From Bog-473 sp963804055 (lineage in GTDB: Bacteria > Actinomycetota > Acidimicrobiia > Acidimicrobiales > RAAP-2): DNA of 64,000 nt. Made by a program: the position numbers and the translations under genes. Positions 24,733 to 34,125 of this stretch are shown in pieces. The stretch is taken from positions 1 to 64,000 of the forward strand of contig CAWDOU010000005.1 of assembly GCA_963804055.1 (NCBI GenBank). Direction: 5' to 3'. How positions within the stretch are numbered: position 1 is the stretch's first letter; every line of letters starts with the position of its first letter. The notes beneath the pieces were generated by a model. It was given only the letters and a program-made list of their open reading frames with translations, was not told the DNA's origin and did not search any database.

Positions 24733-26985
24733 CTACACGAGGCGCCCGCGCCGCTTGCCGCGGACGAAGAGGTCCGCCGACGCCCGCAGATCACTCTGCA
24801 TCTGGGCCTGGTTCTCCAGGAGCTCGTCGGCCCACAACATCTGCAGGGTCGTCTGCACGCGGTCGGACCTCCGCTGCGCCCGAACGTCCTCGAACGCCGT
24901 GCGCAGGACCTCGTGGAGCACCTCGCCGTGCGGTACCGGCGCGTCGATGACGTCGTTCCGATCGGCCAGCACATCGGCAAACCGCTCGTACCAACGGTGG
25001 GTGGCTGCGTAGGAGTCACGCAGGACGGCCTCGGCGACAGCCACGGACTCGAGCTCAGGACGACCCGGATCCGGTGCGCGGACCGGGAAGGTGTCGAGGG
25101 TGAAGGCACCGAGGCGCAACCGGTTCGAACCGGTGTAGAGCCGGGAAATGGTCTGCACCGACACGACCTTCGCTCCCCGTTCGGCGAAGAACTGACGGAA
25201 GGCGTCGTCGCAGATGAGGTAGGCGCGCTGTGACGCCTGCTGGCTGGCCTCCGTGTCCACGTGCCGGCTGGTCACCGTCAACCGTTCGACCGCATCGGCC
25301 AGGTAGGCCGAGCTCGCCGCGAACGCCGCCGAGAGCGCCCGCCCGAGAGCCGCCGTGGCGCCGCGCGGCCAGAAGAGGATCCCGACCACGATGCTCACCC
25401 CGCAACCGATGGCCACGTCCTCGATCCTCGTCAAGCCGACCTTCCACCCGATGGGCTGAATGATGTTGAAGAGGATGACCACGACCAGGGTGAAGGCGGC
25501 TTGCCCGGCCGCGAAGGAGATCATCGACGGAGCCATCCCCGAGAGCAGCACCGCGAAGGGCAGGACCACCCAGAGGAAGACCGAATGGTCGGCCAATCCG
25601 ATCATGATCACGGAACCTGCGACGAAGCCCACCGCGGTTCCCCCGATGGCGCGGAGTGCCGTGGTGCCCGTGCCGAGGGCGCTGGAGCGCAGCACCGACA
25701 GGGTCCCGAGCACGACCCAGAAGCCGTGCGAGACATTCGTGACCTCGACCACTCCGACGGCCAGCGCCAGGCCGACCGCCCCGCGCAGGGCGTTGCGGAA
25801 CCAGACGGAGCGGAACGTGAGATGCGATACGAGGCGTCGGGCCAGGGCCTGTGGCACTGTCTCGTCGGCCATTCCGAGCCGGCGGCCACTTGCCGGCTCT
25901 GCCCCGGCTGCCTCCAGCGTTGCGTCCGCCACCATTTCGGTGGCGATGCCGAGCGCGCGGGCATGGAAACCCGGGTCGAGCACCCCCGCGATGCCCTCGT
26001 CCGCCGCGCGCTCGAGCTCCGGGTCGGAGGCCGGCGCCGCCTCGGCGTCCGTCAACGAGACGACGTCGGCTTCGAGGGCGGCAACCATCAGTTGATCGAG
26101 CCGCTCTGTCGAGCTCCGCACCGCTTCGATGCGGGCCGGATCGGTCACCGGGTGTCCCTCGCCGTCACAGAGCAGTGCCGCTATCGAGTGCAGCGTCTCC
26201 GCCACCTGCGCGGTGACGGCCCTGGCCGGGCGGGGCTCGGACGACCACTGCGCGTCCTGCATCGAGACGGTGTCGGCGACCCACTCGAGACGGCCGACGA
26301 GCTTGGAGAGCGCCACCGCGCCCGAGGCCGCGCCGGTGGGGGGATACGGCGTGCCGGCGAATTGGTCGGACAGCTCCCGCAGCTTCACGGCGACATCGTC
26401 GTAGGCCGCTTGGTCCGCGACACCCCGCGACCGGGCATCGACCAGGCGTGACACCGCGGAGGCGGCGGCGGACAGCCGACGGCGGAGGTTGTCGTGCCAA
26501 GGGGGCGGCCACACGAGCATGCATGCCGCGATGCAGAAGGCCGATGCAATCGTCCAGCCGACGAGGCGCGGCCAGATGGCCGAGGCCGGCTGCGCCACCG
26601 CAACAGGAAGAACGAAGGTGAGGAGCGCCGCCGTGGTCGCTGTCGCCGCCTGGGGTGCGACGATCCCGGCAAAGAGCACGGCGAAGCCCACCAGGGCCAT
26701 GGCCACGACCGCGGCCACCCTGTTGGTCGAGACGGCGGTGCCCACAACGACGAAGCACGCTCCCGCGATGTAGAGGCCCGCGTAGGAGGCCAGCCGCACG
26801 TGGGGTCGTCCCGTGAACTCCACCAGGAGCAGCAGCGCGAACGAGCCGAAGGCTCCGAACAACCCGACCTGGGAGTTCGAGAACCCGAAATGGGTCACGG
26901 CGAAGACCAGCGGCATCACGACCGCTGCTCTGACAGAGCGCTTCACGACGAGGAGGTCGGGATCCTTCCCGCGGAGCCACCTCAC
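24733..26985 (-). CDS. FUSC/aromatic-acid-exporter-like membrane protein
   Basis: 750 residues in two similar halves. Each begins with a cluster of about six transmembrane helices (N-terminal VVMPLVFAVTHFGFSNSQVG; second block from about residue 395) followed by a soluble helical region. This duplicated layout is that of FUSC/YccS-like proteins, proposed efflux proteins for aromatic acids. The start is a GTG (VRWLRGKDPDLLVVKRS). No partner membrane-fusion gene is adjacent. The substrate is not determinable. Confidence 0.85.
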   Translation of the reverse strand: MRWLRGKDPDLLVVKRSVRAAVVMPLVFAVTHFGFSNSQVGLFGAFGSFALLLLVEFTGRPHVRLASYAGLYIAGACFVVVGTAVSTNRVAAVVAMALVGFAVLFAGIVAPQAATATTAALLTFVLPVAVAQPASAIWPRLVGWTIASAFCIAACMLVWPPPWHDNLRRRLSAAASAVSRLVDARSRGVADQAAYDDVAVKLRELSDQFAGTPYPPTGAASGAVALSKLVGRLEWVADTVSMQDAQWSSEPRPARAVTAQVAETLHSIAALLCDGEGHPVTDPARIEAVRSSTERLDQLMVAALEADVVSLTDAEAAPASDPELERAADEGIAGVLDPGFHARALGIATEMVADATLEAAGAEPASGRRLGMADETVPQALARRLVSHLTFRSVWFRNALRGAVGLALAVGVVEVTNVSHGFWVVLGTLSVLRSSALGTGTTALRAIGGTAVGFVAGSVIMIGLADHSVFLWVVLPFAVLLSGMAPSMISFAAGQAAFTLVVVILFNIIQPIGWKVGLTRIEDVAIGCGVSIVVGILFWPRGATAALGRALSAAFAASSAYLADAVERLTVTSRHVDTEASQQASQRAYLICDDAFRQFFAERGAKVVSVQTISRLYTGSNRLRLGAFTLDTFPVRAPDPGRPELESVAVAEAVLRDSYAATHRWYERFADVLADRNDVIDAPVPHGEVLHEVLRTAFEDVRAQRRSDRVQTTLQMLWADELLENQAQMQSDLRASADLFVRGKRRGRLV

Positions 26986-27079
26986 TGCAGCCGGTCGCGC
27001 CGAACTCGGCTCCTGTGCCGCGCCTGACCCTCGTCGTACAACACCGAGCCAGCGTACGCAGCCTGTGCGCCGCCTGTCT

Positions 27080-27577
27080 CTAGTCCAACTCCGTCAGGAG
27101 CTCCCGACAGCGCTGCGCATCGCTGCGCAGCTTGGCCCGGAAGGCGTCCATGCGGGCCAGCTTCGTGCTGATCTGCTCGGCGAGGGACTCGTTCAAGACG
27201 AGGGCTTCCTGGAGCGTCGCCTTCTGCGCCTCCAACGCCTTCTTGCTCGTGGCATCCTTCGTGGCGCGGTACGAGGCCCGCAGCTCGTCGAGCCTCGTCT
27301 CGAGTGCGAGGAACTCACGGATCTCCTCGAGGTTCATGCCGAGCACCTCGCGCAGCTCGAGGATCCGCTGCAGGTGGGCCAGGTCTTCGGACGTGTAGCG
27401 ACGCTCCCCTCCCGGCGTGTAGAGGGACGGCGTCAGCAGGCCGAGCTCCTCGTAGTACCGCAGCGTCCGGGCCGACACCCCCACCCGCGTGGCGGCGTCG
27501 CTGATGCGGATACCGGACTCGCCTTCCTCGCGAGGAACGGCCTCCGTGTCGTCCTTGCGCTGTGTGGAGACGGCCAT
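27080..27577 (-). CDS. MerR-family regulator
   Basis: 165 residues. An N-terminal winged helix shows the MerR signature (ISDAATRVGVSARTLRYYEE, then GERRYTSEDLAHLQRI) after a head of about 22 residues. A long C-terminal helix forms the dimer coiled coil. No Cys-based metal site is visible, so it probably senses a small molecule. It starts 1 nt after the MFS gene stop on the same strand, so it is co-transcribed with and probably controls that exporter. Confidence 0.92.
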   Translation of the reverse strand: MAVSTQRKDDTEAVPREEGESGIRISDAATRVGVSARTLRYYEELGLLTPSLYTPGGERRYTSEDLAHLQRILELREVLGMNLEEIREFLALETRLDELRASYRATKDATSKKALEAQKATLQEALVLNESLAEQISTKLARMDAFRAKLRSDAQRCRELLTELD

Positions 27578-27578
27578 C

Positions 27579-29369
27579 TCAGTCCAGCACCAGGGACTCG
27601 GTCTCGGCCACGGCCTCCTGGGCAGGCACCCAGTCGGCGTGGGGCTCGTCCGGCTCCTCTTCCACGTGGTGGTACTTACCACCCCGGAGGAGCGATGCCA
27701 CGGCTCCGAGCAAGCAGGCGCCGGCGGCGAAGGAGAACGCTTCGGTCAGCCCCTTGGAGAAGGCGGGCGCGATCAGGTGGGGGAAGAATTGGCGGCTCGT
27801 GAGGTAGGTCGCCGTCGAATGCGGGAGCTGCGACAGCTCGGCGTGGCCCAACAGAACCTGCATCGGGTTGTAGCCCAGGAACGCGGCGAAGAGGCTGCCC
27901 ACCGGCGGGAGATGCGACACCCTCGTCGCCACGGCGGGGCTCACGCCTTGGGCGACGAGGCCGTGGTAGAGGGAGGACGGCAACGTCGCGGCGAGCCCCA
28001 GGATCATCAGGCTGAAGAAGATCCCGATGGAGAGGACCTGTGCGGACGCGTTGAAGGTGCCGGCCATGCCGGCGCCGGCACCACGCTGGTTCGCCGGCAG
28101 GCTGTTCATGATGCCGGTCTGGTTCGGTGCGATGAACATGCCCATGCCAACCGAGTTCAGGAAGATGAGGGCGGCGAACCCGACGTAGGAGAAGTTCACG
28201 GGCAGTGTGGTCAGCAGAATGAACGTAAGGGCCGACAGCACCAGCCCTCCCGTCGCGAAGGGCCGGGCGCCGTAGCGGTCGGCGAGCAATCCGCTGAGCG
28301 GCGCCGCCGCCAACAATCCGACCGTCAGCGGGATCATGTAGATACCGGCCCAGAGGGGGGTCGCGGAAAAGCTGTACCCGTGCAGCGGGAGCCAGATCCC
28401 CTGGAGCCAGATGATCAGCATGAAGGTCAGGCCGCCGCGGCTGAGCGAGGCGAGGAAGCTGGCCGCGTTTCCGGCCGAGAAGGCGCGGATGCGGAACAGC
28501 GAGAGCCGGAACATCGGCTGCTTGACCCGGGTCTCGACCACGCCGAACACAATGAGGACGGCCAGGCCGCCGAAGATCTCGATCAAGACCTTCGGGTTGG
28601 TCCAGCCCATGGAATGCCCGCCGTACGGCAGCAGCCCGTAGGTGATGCCGATCAGGACGAGGATGAGGCCGACGGCGAACGTCACGTTGCCGAGCCAATC
28701 GATCTTGGCCGGTGTGCGCACACCCCTCTCCTTGAGCTTGACGTAGGCGACGATGGTGCCGAGCACGCCGACCGGCACCGAGATCAGGAACACGAGGTGC
28801 CACTCGACCGGGGCCAGCACGCCTCCGAGAACGAGGCCGACGAAGGAACCGGCGATGGCGGCGGTGTTGTTGATCCCGAGCCCCAGGCCGCGCTGATCGG
28901 AAGGGAAGGCGTCGGTGATGATGGCCGAGGAGTTGGCGAAGAGCATCGCCCCACCGACTCCCTGACCGACGCGCATCCCGATGAGCCACAGGGCGGCCGG
29001 GGTGCCCGTGAGCCAGGTCACGGCCAGGAGGAGGGAGAAGGCGGTAAAGACGATGAAGCCGAGGTTGAAGATCTTGACGCGGCCGAAGATGTCCCCGACG
29101 CGGCCCAGCGTGACCACCAGCACGGCGAGCACCACGCTGAAGCCCATCAGCATCCACAGCAGGTAGCCGGTGTTGCCGGGCGTGAGCGGATTGAGCTGGA
29201 TGCCCCGGAAGATGTCCGGGAGCGAGATCAGCACGATGGACTGGTTGATGAACACCATCAGGGTGCCCAACGTGACCGTGGCCAGAGCGATCCACCGGTA
29301 ATTGGCCTGTGGCTCCGGGCTGGCTGCGGTACTGCGGGCCGAGCCGTTGGTCAGGGTCGTCGCACTCAC
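27579..29369 (-). CDS. MFS drug exporter, DHA2 (EmrB/QacA)-like
   Basis: 596 residues with about 14 hydrophobic segments. Motif A-like GRVGDIFGRVK follows helix 2, and VGQGVGGAMLFANSSAIITD matches the DHA2 motif C region. The start is a GTG with a TTAACGTTAA palindrome just upstream. The MerR gene follows with a 1-nt gap, which suggests a self-regulated inducible efflux unit. The substrate is unknown. Confidence 0.92.
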   Translation of the reverse strand: MSATTLTNGSARSTAASPEPQANYRWIALATVTLGTLMVFINQSIVLISLPDIFRGIQLNPLTPGNTGYLLWMLMGFSVVLAVLVVTLGRVGDIFGRVKIFNLGFIVFTAFSLLLAVTWLTGTPAALWLIGMRVGQGVGGAMLFANSSAIITDAFPSDQRGLGLGINNTAAIAGSFVGLVLGGVLAPVEWHLVFLISVPVGVLGTIVAYVKLKERGVRTPAKIDWLGNVTFAVGLILVLIGITYGLLPYGGHSMGWTNPKVLIEIFGGLAVLIVFGVVETRVKQPMFRLSLFRIRAFSAGNAASFLASLSRGGLTFMLIIWLQGIWLPLHGYSFSATPLWAGIYMIPLTVGLLAAAPLSGLLADRYGARPFATGGLVLSALTFILLTTLPVNFSYVGFAALIFLNSVGMGMFIAPNQTGIMNSLPANQRGAGAGMAGTFNASAQVLSIGIFFSLMILGLAATLPSSLYHGLVAQGVSPAVATRVSHLPPVGSLFAAFLGYNPMQVLLGHAELSQLPHSTATYLTSRQFFPHLIAPAFSKGLTEAFSFAAGACLLGAVASLLRGGKYHHVEEEPDEPHADWVPAQEAVAETESLVLD

Positions 29370-29379
29370 TTCAAGAAGT

Positions 29380-29389
29380 TTAACGTTAA
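29380..29389. promoter_or_regulatory. TTAACGTTAA palindrome, candidate MerR operator
   Basis: A perfect 10-bp AT-rich palindrome 10 nt upstream of the MFS start, in a GC-rich context. MerR-family sites of the LiuR type carry similar ACGTTAACGT-like cores. The MerR gene in the same operon is the natural candidate binder. Inferred. Confidence 0.45.
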
Positions 29390-29442
29390 CGTCAGAGTCA
29401 TGGATCAGTCCGCCCGGATCCGGCTCTGAACTGGGGCGATGC

Positions 29443-30057
29443 TCAGCTGTCTCCCGCCGGCGCCGTGAGCGCCGCTTCGAAGACCGACGCCACGTCAGCC
29501 GAGTAGGCCACTGCCGCCTCGCGCCCGAGCTGGGTGACGGACATCAGGACGGCCAGCATCAGGGCGATGATGCCGTTGCCGACGGCCGCCGGGTCGATAT
29601 CGGCGCGCACCGTCCCGGCCGCCTGGCCGCTGCGCAACATCTCCGTGCAGGCCTTTCGCAATTCGTTCAGCGCCGGGATCTCGAGGACCCGGACCGTCAC
29701 ATCGGGCTCGAGCCCGGCCAAGAGCCGGCGAGCGAGCGGGTGCCGTTCGACCGCGTCGACCAGGGTGAAGATCAAGGTGTCGTGCCAGCGCCGGACGTCG
29801 GGCTCACCGAGGACCGTGGCGAGGCCTTCTTGGATCACGCCGGCGGCGTCCTCATCGACCGCTGCCAGGAACAGTGCCTCTTTGTTCGGGAAATAGGCGT
29901 AGGCGACCGTGCCACCGACCGATGCATCCCGGGCGATGTCCGCGACGGACGTGGGGCGAAACCCGTCCCGGCCGAAGCGGGTGATCGCCGCCTGGAGGAT
30001 CACCCGGCGGGTCTGGGCTCCTTTTGTCTCGGGTTCCGGGTCAGCGATCGAGTCCAT
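29443..30057 (-). CDS. TetR-family regulator
   Basis: 204 residues. The N-terminal HTH shows RRVILQAAITRFGRDGFRPT, SVADIARDASVGGTVAYAYF and PNKEALF, the standard TetR DNA-binding pattern. The rest is the helical ligand domain. ATG chosen (MDSIADPEPETKG) with GGAG upstream; the open frame extends further but is not TetR-like. It is divergent from the PF10118-monooxygenase-SDR genes, which it probably represses through the inverted repeat in the 85-bp spacer. Confidence 0.92.
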   Translation of the reverse strand: MDSIADPEPETKGAQTRRVILQAAITRFGRDGFRPTSVADIARDASVGGTVAYAYFPNKEALFLAAVDEDAAGVIQEGLATVLGEPDVRRWHDTLIFTLVDAVERHPLARRLLAGLEPDVTVRVLEIPALNELRKACTEMLRSGQAAGTVRADIDPAAVGNGIIALMLAVLMSVTQLGREAAVAYSADVASVFEAALTAPAGDS

Positions 30058-30083
30058 GCGTGCTCCACAGGAATAGAGGATTT

Positions 30084-30104
30084 GAGTAAATCTCTCATTT
30101 ATTC
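30084..30104. promoter_or_regulatory. Inverted repeat, candidate TetR operator
   Basis: GAGTAAAT, five bases, then ATTTATTC: 8-bp arms with one mismatch, AT-rich, between the TetR gene and the divergent PF10118 gene. The right arm contains a TATTCT hexamer that could be the rightward -10, so binding would block transcription. Confidence 0.5.
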
Positions 30105-30142
30105 TACCATGGCGGCACGCAGCCGAGCGGGAGGCGACAGAC

Positions 30143-31030
30143 ATGACCCAGGTGGCCACGGTGGCCCAGACCAGCAACCCCGAGCGGAAGGTGCCGACAC
30201 GGCGGATGTCCTTCGAGGAGTCCATGGCGGACCTGCCTCGGGCCTTCGCCGCCGACGGTGACCTCATTTCTGGGCACGTCATCATGGCGTTGTCGTCCGT
30301 CTTCCCCGACGGGGAGGACTACTTCGTGCGGTCGGTCCGTCACTACAGGGACCAGATCACCGATCCGGCGCTCAAACGCCAGGTGGCGGGATTCATCGGA
30401 CAGGAGGCCGTGCACGGACGGGAGCACAGGGTCTTCAACGACAGGTTGGCCGAGCTGGGCTATCCGACGAAGAAGTACGAGCGTTTCACCAAAGCGGGCC
30501 TGCGATTCCGTGAGCGGATCCTCCCGCCGGTATCGAACCTCGCGGCAACCGCGGCACTGGAGCACTTCACGGCCACACTGGCCGAGCTCGTGCTGACGAA
30601 CGAGGAGATCCGCGACCTCATGGGAGCCGACGCGGTCCGTGACCTGTTCGTCTGGCACGCGCTCGAGGAGTCCGAGCACAAGGCCGTCGCATTCGACGTC
30701 TACAAGGCGGTCGGCGGTGGCGAACGCCTCCGGGTCTGGACGATGAACTTCTTCCGGTTCGGGTTCGTGCTCGGCATGGGCCTGGCCGTCGTGCTCTCCC
30801 TGCTGGGCGACAAGGCCACCTATCGCGACGGCAATCTCCGGCGCAGCTGGCGGCGACTCAAGGCCTCCCCTCTCGCCGATCCGGCCATTTGGGCCCAGCT
30901 CAAGGACTACAACCGCCCGGGCTTCCACCCCGACGACAGCGATACGACGGCGTTGGTGGAATCCTGGAGGTTCACGCTCTTCGGCGAGGACGGCACATTG
31001 AACGACAAGCTGATCGGAGGGGCCGCCTGA
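30143..31030 (+). CDS. PF10118-type metal-dependent hydrolase
   Basis: 295 residues. Helical, with metal-ligand-like motifs QEAVHGREHRVFN and HALEESEHKAVAFDVY, as in the PF10118 family of predicted metal-dependent hydrolases; the paired E/H-xx-H pattern also recalls diiron helical bundles. Start: ATG behind GGGAGGCG. Its stop overlaps the start of the flavin monooxygenase gene (TGATG). Such genes commonly accompany Baeyer-Villiger-type monooxygenases in actinobacteria, and the biochemical role is not established. Confidence 0.82.
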   Translation: MTQVATVAQTSNPERKVPTRRMSFEESMADLPRAFAADGDLISGHVIMALSSVFPDGEDYFVRSVRHYRDQITDPALKRQVAGFIGQEAVHGREHRVFNDRLAELGYPTKKYERFTKAGLRFRERILPPVSNLAATAALEHFTATLAELVLTNEEIRDLMGADAVRDLFVWHALEESEHKAVAFDVYKAVGGGERLRVWTMNFFRFGFVLGMGLAVVLSLLGDKATYRDGNLRRSWRRLKASPLADPAIWAQLKDYNRPGFHPDDSDTTALVESWRFTLFGEDGTLNDKLIGGAA

Positions 31031-32541
31031 TGGCACCCGGACGGGTAGGAAGTGCGACGCACCTCGATGTCCTGATCGTGGGTGCCGGACTGTCGGGTAT
31101 CGGCGCCGGTCACTACCTGCAGACCGAGTGTCCCTGGGCCGACTACGCCATCTTCGAGGCCCGTGATGCCATCGGGGGTACCTGGGACCTCTTCCGGTAC
31201 CCGGGCATCCGTTCGGACTCGGACATGCACACTCTGGGCTACTCGTTCCGACCCTGGGACGGCGAGAAGTCGATCGCAGACGGCGACTCGATTCTGCAGT
31301 ACATCAAGGACACCGCTCGTGAGTCCGGCGTCGAGCGCCATATCCGCTTCGGGCACCGCATCGTCGCGGCCGAGTGGTCGACACCCGATTCGCTCTGGCA
31401 CATCACGGCCGAGCGGACGGACACCCACGAGGTGATCGGGATCACCGCGTCCTTCCTGTTCTCCTGCACCGGGTACTACCGCTACGACCATGGCTACCTG
31501 CCCGACTTCGCAGGCATGGACGACTTCACGGGCACCATCGTGCACCCGCAGGCCTGGCCCGCGGGACTGGACTGTGCCGGGAAGAAGGTCGTCGTCATCG
31601 GCAGCGGGGCGACCGCGGTGACCCTGGTGCCCGCCCTGGCTCAGTCCGCATCGCACGTCACCATGCTGCAGCGCTCACCGACCTACATCGCGTCCCTGCC
31701 CGAGAAGAGCCCCGTCGTGGCGCTGCTGCGCAAGGTGCTTCCCGCCAAGCAGGCAGGGATCGCTGCGAAGTGGTTCCACGCCGTCTTGACGCAGGCCTTC
31801 TACCAAGTGAGTCGCAAGTACCCCAAGCTGGTGCGGCGGATGCTGTCCAAGGGGCTGGAGCGCCAGCTCCCGGCGGGCTACGACATCGCGACGCACTTCA
31901 CCCCCCGTTATGACCCGTGGGACCAGCGATTCTGCGCGGTGCCGAACGGCGATCTCTTCAAGGCGCTGTCCTCGGGTGCGGCATCGGTCGTCACGGACCG
32001 GATCGAGCGCTTCACGACGACCGGGATCCTCCTCGCATCCGGCGAGGAGCTGCAGGCGGACGTCATCGTGACCGCGACCGGACTCGAGCTGCTCTTCCTC
32101 GGTGGCATCGCGCTCAGCGTGGACGGCGAGCCGGTCGATCCTGCGACCAGGCTCACCTACAAGGGGATGATGATCGAGGGTGTGCCGAACCTCGCCCTGG
32201 CCATCGGCTACACGAACGCCTCATGGACCTTGAAGTGCGACCTCACATGCGACTATGTCTGCCGCCTCCTCAACTCCATGCGCGAGCGCGGCCTCACCCG
32301 CTGTGTGCCACGCAACCGGGACGCCTCGGCCGCCTCGGGCCCGATCCTGGGACTCACCTCCGGTTACATTCAGCGATCGGCCCACCTCCTGCCGAAACAG
32401 GGCACGAAGCACCCATGGAAGGTGCACCAGAGCTACCTGCGCGACTACCGCGCCTTGAAGATGAGCGACGTGGACGACTCCGTCATGGAGTTCTCCGGCT
32501 CGCGGACACCCGAGAAGATGCTCGAGCCGGTGGCGTCGTGA
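31030..32541 (+). CDS. Flavin-containing / Baeyer-Villiger-type monooxygenase
   Basis: 503 residues. FAD-binding GxGxxG is in VLIVGAGLSGIGAGHYL, followed by EARDAIGGTWDLFRYPGIRSD (the GGTW and YPG patterns of BVMO/FMO enzymes). A second dinucleotide-binding motif VVVIGSGATAVTLVP binds NADPH. It resembles the mycobacterial MymA-type monooxygenases that oxidise long-chain or ketone substrates. It is coupled to the PF10118 gene upstream and followed 19 nt later by an SDR, matching mymA-like operons. Confidence 0.92.
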   Translation: MAPGRVGSATHLDVLIVGAGLSGIGAGHYLQTECPWADYAIFEARDAIGGTWDLFRYPGIRSDSDMHTLGYSFRPWDGEKSIADGDSILQYIKDTARESGVERHIRFGHRIVAAEWSTPDSLWHITAERTDTHEVIGITASFLFSCTGYYRYDHGYLPDFAGMDDFTGTIVHPQAWPAGLDCAGKKVVVIGSGATAVTLVPALAQSASHVTMLQRSPTYIASLPEKSPVVALLRKVLPAKQAGIAAKWFHAVLTQAFYQVSRKYPKLVRRMLSKGLERQLPAGYDIATHFTPRYDPWDQRFCAVPNGDLFKALSSGAASVVTDRIERFTTTGILLASGEELQADVIVTATGLELLFLGGIALSVDGEPVDPATRLTYKGMMIEGVPNLALAIGYTNASWTLKCDLTCDYVCRLLNSMRERGLTRCVPRNRDASAASGPILGLTSGYIQRSAHLLPKQGTKHPWKVHQSYLRDYRALKMSDVDDSVMEFSGSRTPEKMLEPVAS

Positions 32542-32560
32542 AGCGGGCCGGAGTGGGCCG

Positions 32561-33445
32561 ATGAAGGATTTCAACGGCCGCCTGGCGGCCATCACGGGGG
32601 CGGGCTCGGGCATCGGGCGGGCGCTGGCCAACGGACTGGCGCGGCGAGGCGCCCATCTGGCCCTGAGCGACATCGACGACACCGGCCTGGCCGAGACGGT
32701 CGCACAGTGCGAGGGCCTCGGCGTGAAGATCACATCGGAGCACCTCGACGTCGCGGACCGGGACGCCGTCTACGCCTGGGCCGACCACGTGATCGCCGAT
32801 CATGGGCGCGCCAACCTGATCGTCAACAACGCCGGCGTGGCGCTCGGCGCCACCGTCGAATCGATGTCCTACGAGGACTTCGAATGGCTGATGAACATCA
32901 ACTTCTGGGGCGTGGTGTACGGCACCAAAGCCTTCCTGCCCCACCTGATTGCGTCCGGAGAGGGGCACATCGTCAACCTCTCCAGCGTGTTCGGCCTCAT
33001 CAGTGTGCCGTCCCAGTCCGCCTACAACGCGGCCAAGTTCGCCGTCCGGGGATTCACCGACTCGCTGCGCATGGAGCTCGAGATCGAGGGCGCCAACGTC
33101 TCGGTCACGACCATCCACCCGGGCGGGATCAAGACGAACATCGCACGGAACGCACGGATGGACGCCAGCGTCCTGGACGTGGCCGGCGATCCCGAAAAGG
33201 CGCGCCGGGACTTCGAACGCGCCTTCATCACGAGCCCGGAGAAGGCGGCGGAGCAGATCCTTGCTGCGGTACGCCGCGATCGTCGGAGGGCGCTGATCGG
33301 CCCGGACGCGAAGGCGATCGATCTCGTCTCGCGCCTGCCCGCCGCCGTCTACCAAACTGTCCTCGAGAAGGGTGCCCGGTCGCTGCGCAGGACCCAGTCG
33401 GAGGGTGCTGCACCTAGGACAACTGGCGGGAACCGAATCCGTTGA
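32561..33445 (+). CDS. Short-chain dehydrogenase/reductase
   Basis: 294 residues. NAD(P)-binding TGAGSGIG, NNAG, catalytic Ser in NLSSVFG and YNAAK are all present, so it is a classical SDR. A C-terminal extension of about 40 residues is present. It is the third gene of the PF10118/monooxygenase operon and presumably oxidises or reduces the alcohol/ketone intermediate. Its 3' end overlaps the convergent TetR gene by 32 nt. Confidence 0.93.
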   Translation: MKDFNGRLAAITGAGSGIGRALANGLARRGAHLALSDIDDTGLAETVAQCEGLGVKITSEHLDVADRDAVYAWADHVIADHGRANLIVNNAGVALGATVESMSYEDFEWLMNINFWGVVYGTKAFLPHLIASGEGHIVNLSSVFGLISVPSQSAYNAAKFAVRGFTDSLRMELEIEGANVSVTTIHPGGIKTNIARNARMDASVLDVAGDPEKARRDFERAFITSPEKAAEQILAAVRRDRRRALIGPDAKAIDLVSRLPAAVYQTVLEKGARSLRRTQSEGAAPRTTGGNRIR

Positions 33446-34016
33446 GGGCCGCGCCGATGGCCAGTCGCCACCGGCGCTCGATCGATTCCGTCGAGGTCCC
33501 GAGCCGACCCGCCGCCTCGGCGAAGGCCATCCCCTGAATCAGCGCCACCAGGACATGGGCGACGTCGGTCTCGTCGCCGCGGAGGCGACCCGTCTCGATA
33601 CACCGCCGCACCCGACCGACGATCAGGACGCGCACCGAGCTCGTGGCCGCGACCTCGTCCGGACTCGGCGAGAAATCGGTGAAGGGGCGCGAGAACATCA
33701 CCTCGGCCAACTCCCTGTTGGAGCGGATGAACCGGCGGTACGCGGAGGCCAGCGTCCACAGGTCGGCGACGGGATCCGCCGTCTCCGCCAGGCCCGCCAG
33801 CTCGCCCGAGAGCCGTCGGAACCCCTCGAAATACAGCTCCCGGACGACGCCTGCCTTGTCGCCGAAGAGTTCGTACACGGCCGGCGGCGACGTCTCCGCC
33901 CGGGCTGCCAACGACCGCGCGGTCAATCCGCCCGCGCCCTCTTCGGCCAGGATGTCGCCGGCGGCCGCCAGCAATCGCTCTCGCAATTCCGGGGTTCGCT
34001 GCTTGGTCCGTGGCAT
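33414..34016 (-). CDS. TetR-family regulator
   Basis: 200 residues. HTH pattern RERLLAAAGDILAEEGAGGL, TARSLAARAETSPPAVYELF and GDKAGVVRELY. ATG chosen at MPRTKQRT; an in-frame ATG 45 nt upstream would add a non-TetR-like head. Divergent from the enoyl-CoA hydratase gene across a spacer with two palindromes, and convergent with the SDR, so it probably controls the fatty-acid-like genes on its right and possibly itself. Confidence 0.9.
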   Translation of the reverse strand: MPRTKQRTPELRERLLAAAGDILAEEGAGGLTARSLAARAETSPPAVYELFGDKAGVVRELYFEGFRRLSGELAGLAETADPVADLWTLASAYRRFIRSNRELAEVMFSRPFTDFSPSPDEVAATSSVRVLIVGRVRRCIETGRLRGDETDVAHVLVALIQGMAFAEAAGRLGTSTESIERRWRLAIGAALNGFGSRQLS

Positions 34017-34064
34017 CAGAACGCCTGCGCCGAGCTGGGAATTTGCCCCCGCCGGGCCCATTTA

Positions 34065-34093
34065 GAACGATTGTTCCGAAACATTGATTCAAT
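34065..34093. promoter_or_regulatory. Two palindromes and -35/-10-like boxes before the enoyl-CoA hydratase gene
   Basis: GAACGATTGTTC (4-bp arms, 4-base centre) and ATTGATTCAAT (5-bp arms) lie 6 nt apart. TTGTTC at 34071 and TATAGA at 34093, 16 nt apart, could be a rightward promoter interleaved with them. The natural binder is the divergent TetR protein. Inferred from position and symmetry. Confidence 0.42.
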
Positions 34094-34125
34094 ATAGAGC
34101 GTCACCGAGCCCTCGAGGAGCGAGC

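Noticed and set aside
27489..29429. 646-codon plus-strand frame across the MFS gene
   Set aside because: Antisense to a clear 14-TM transporter; the product is highly charged low-complexity sequence.
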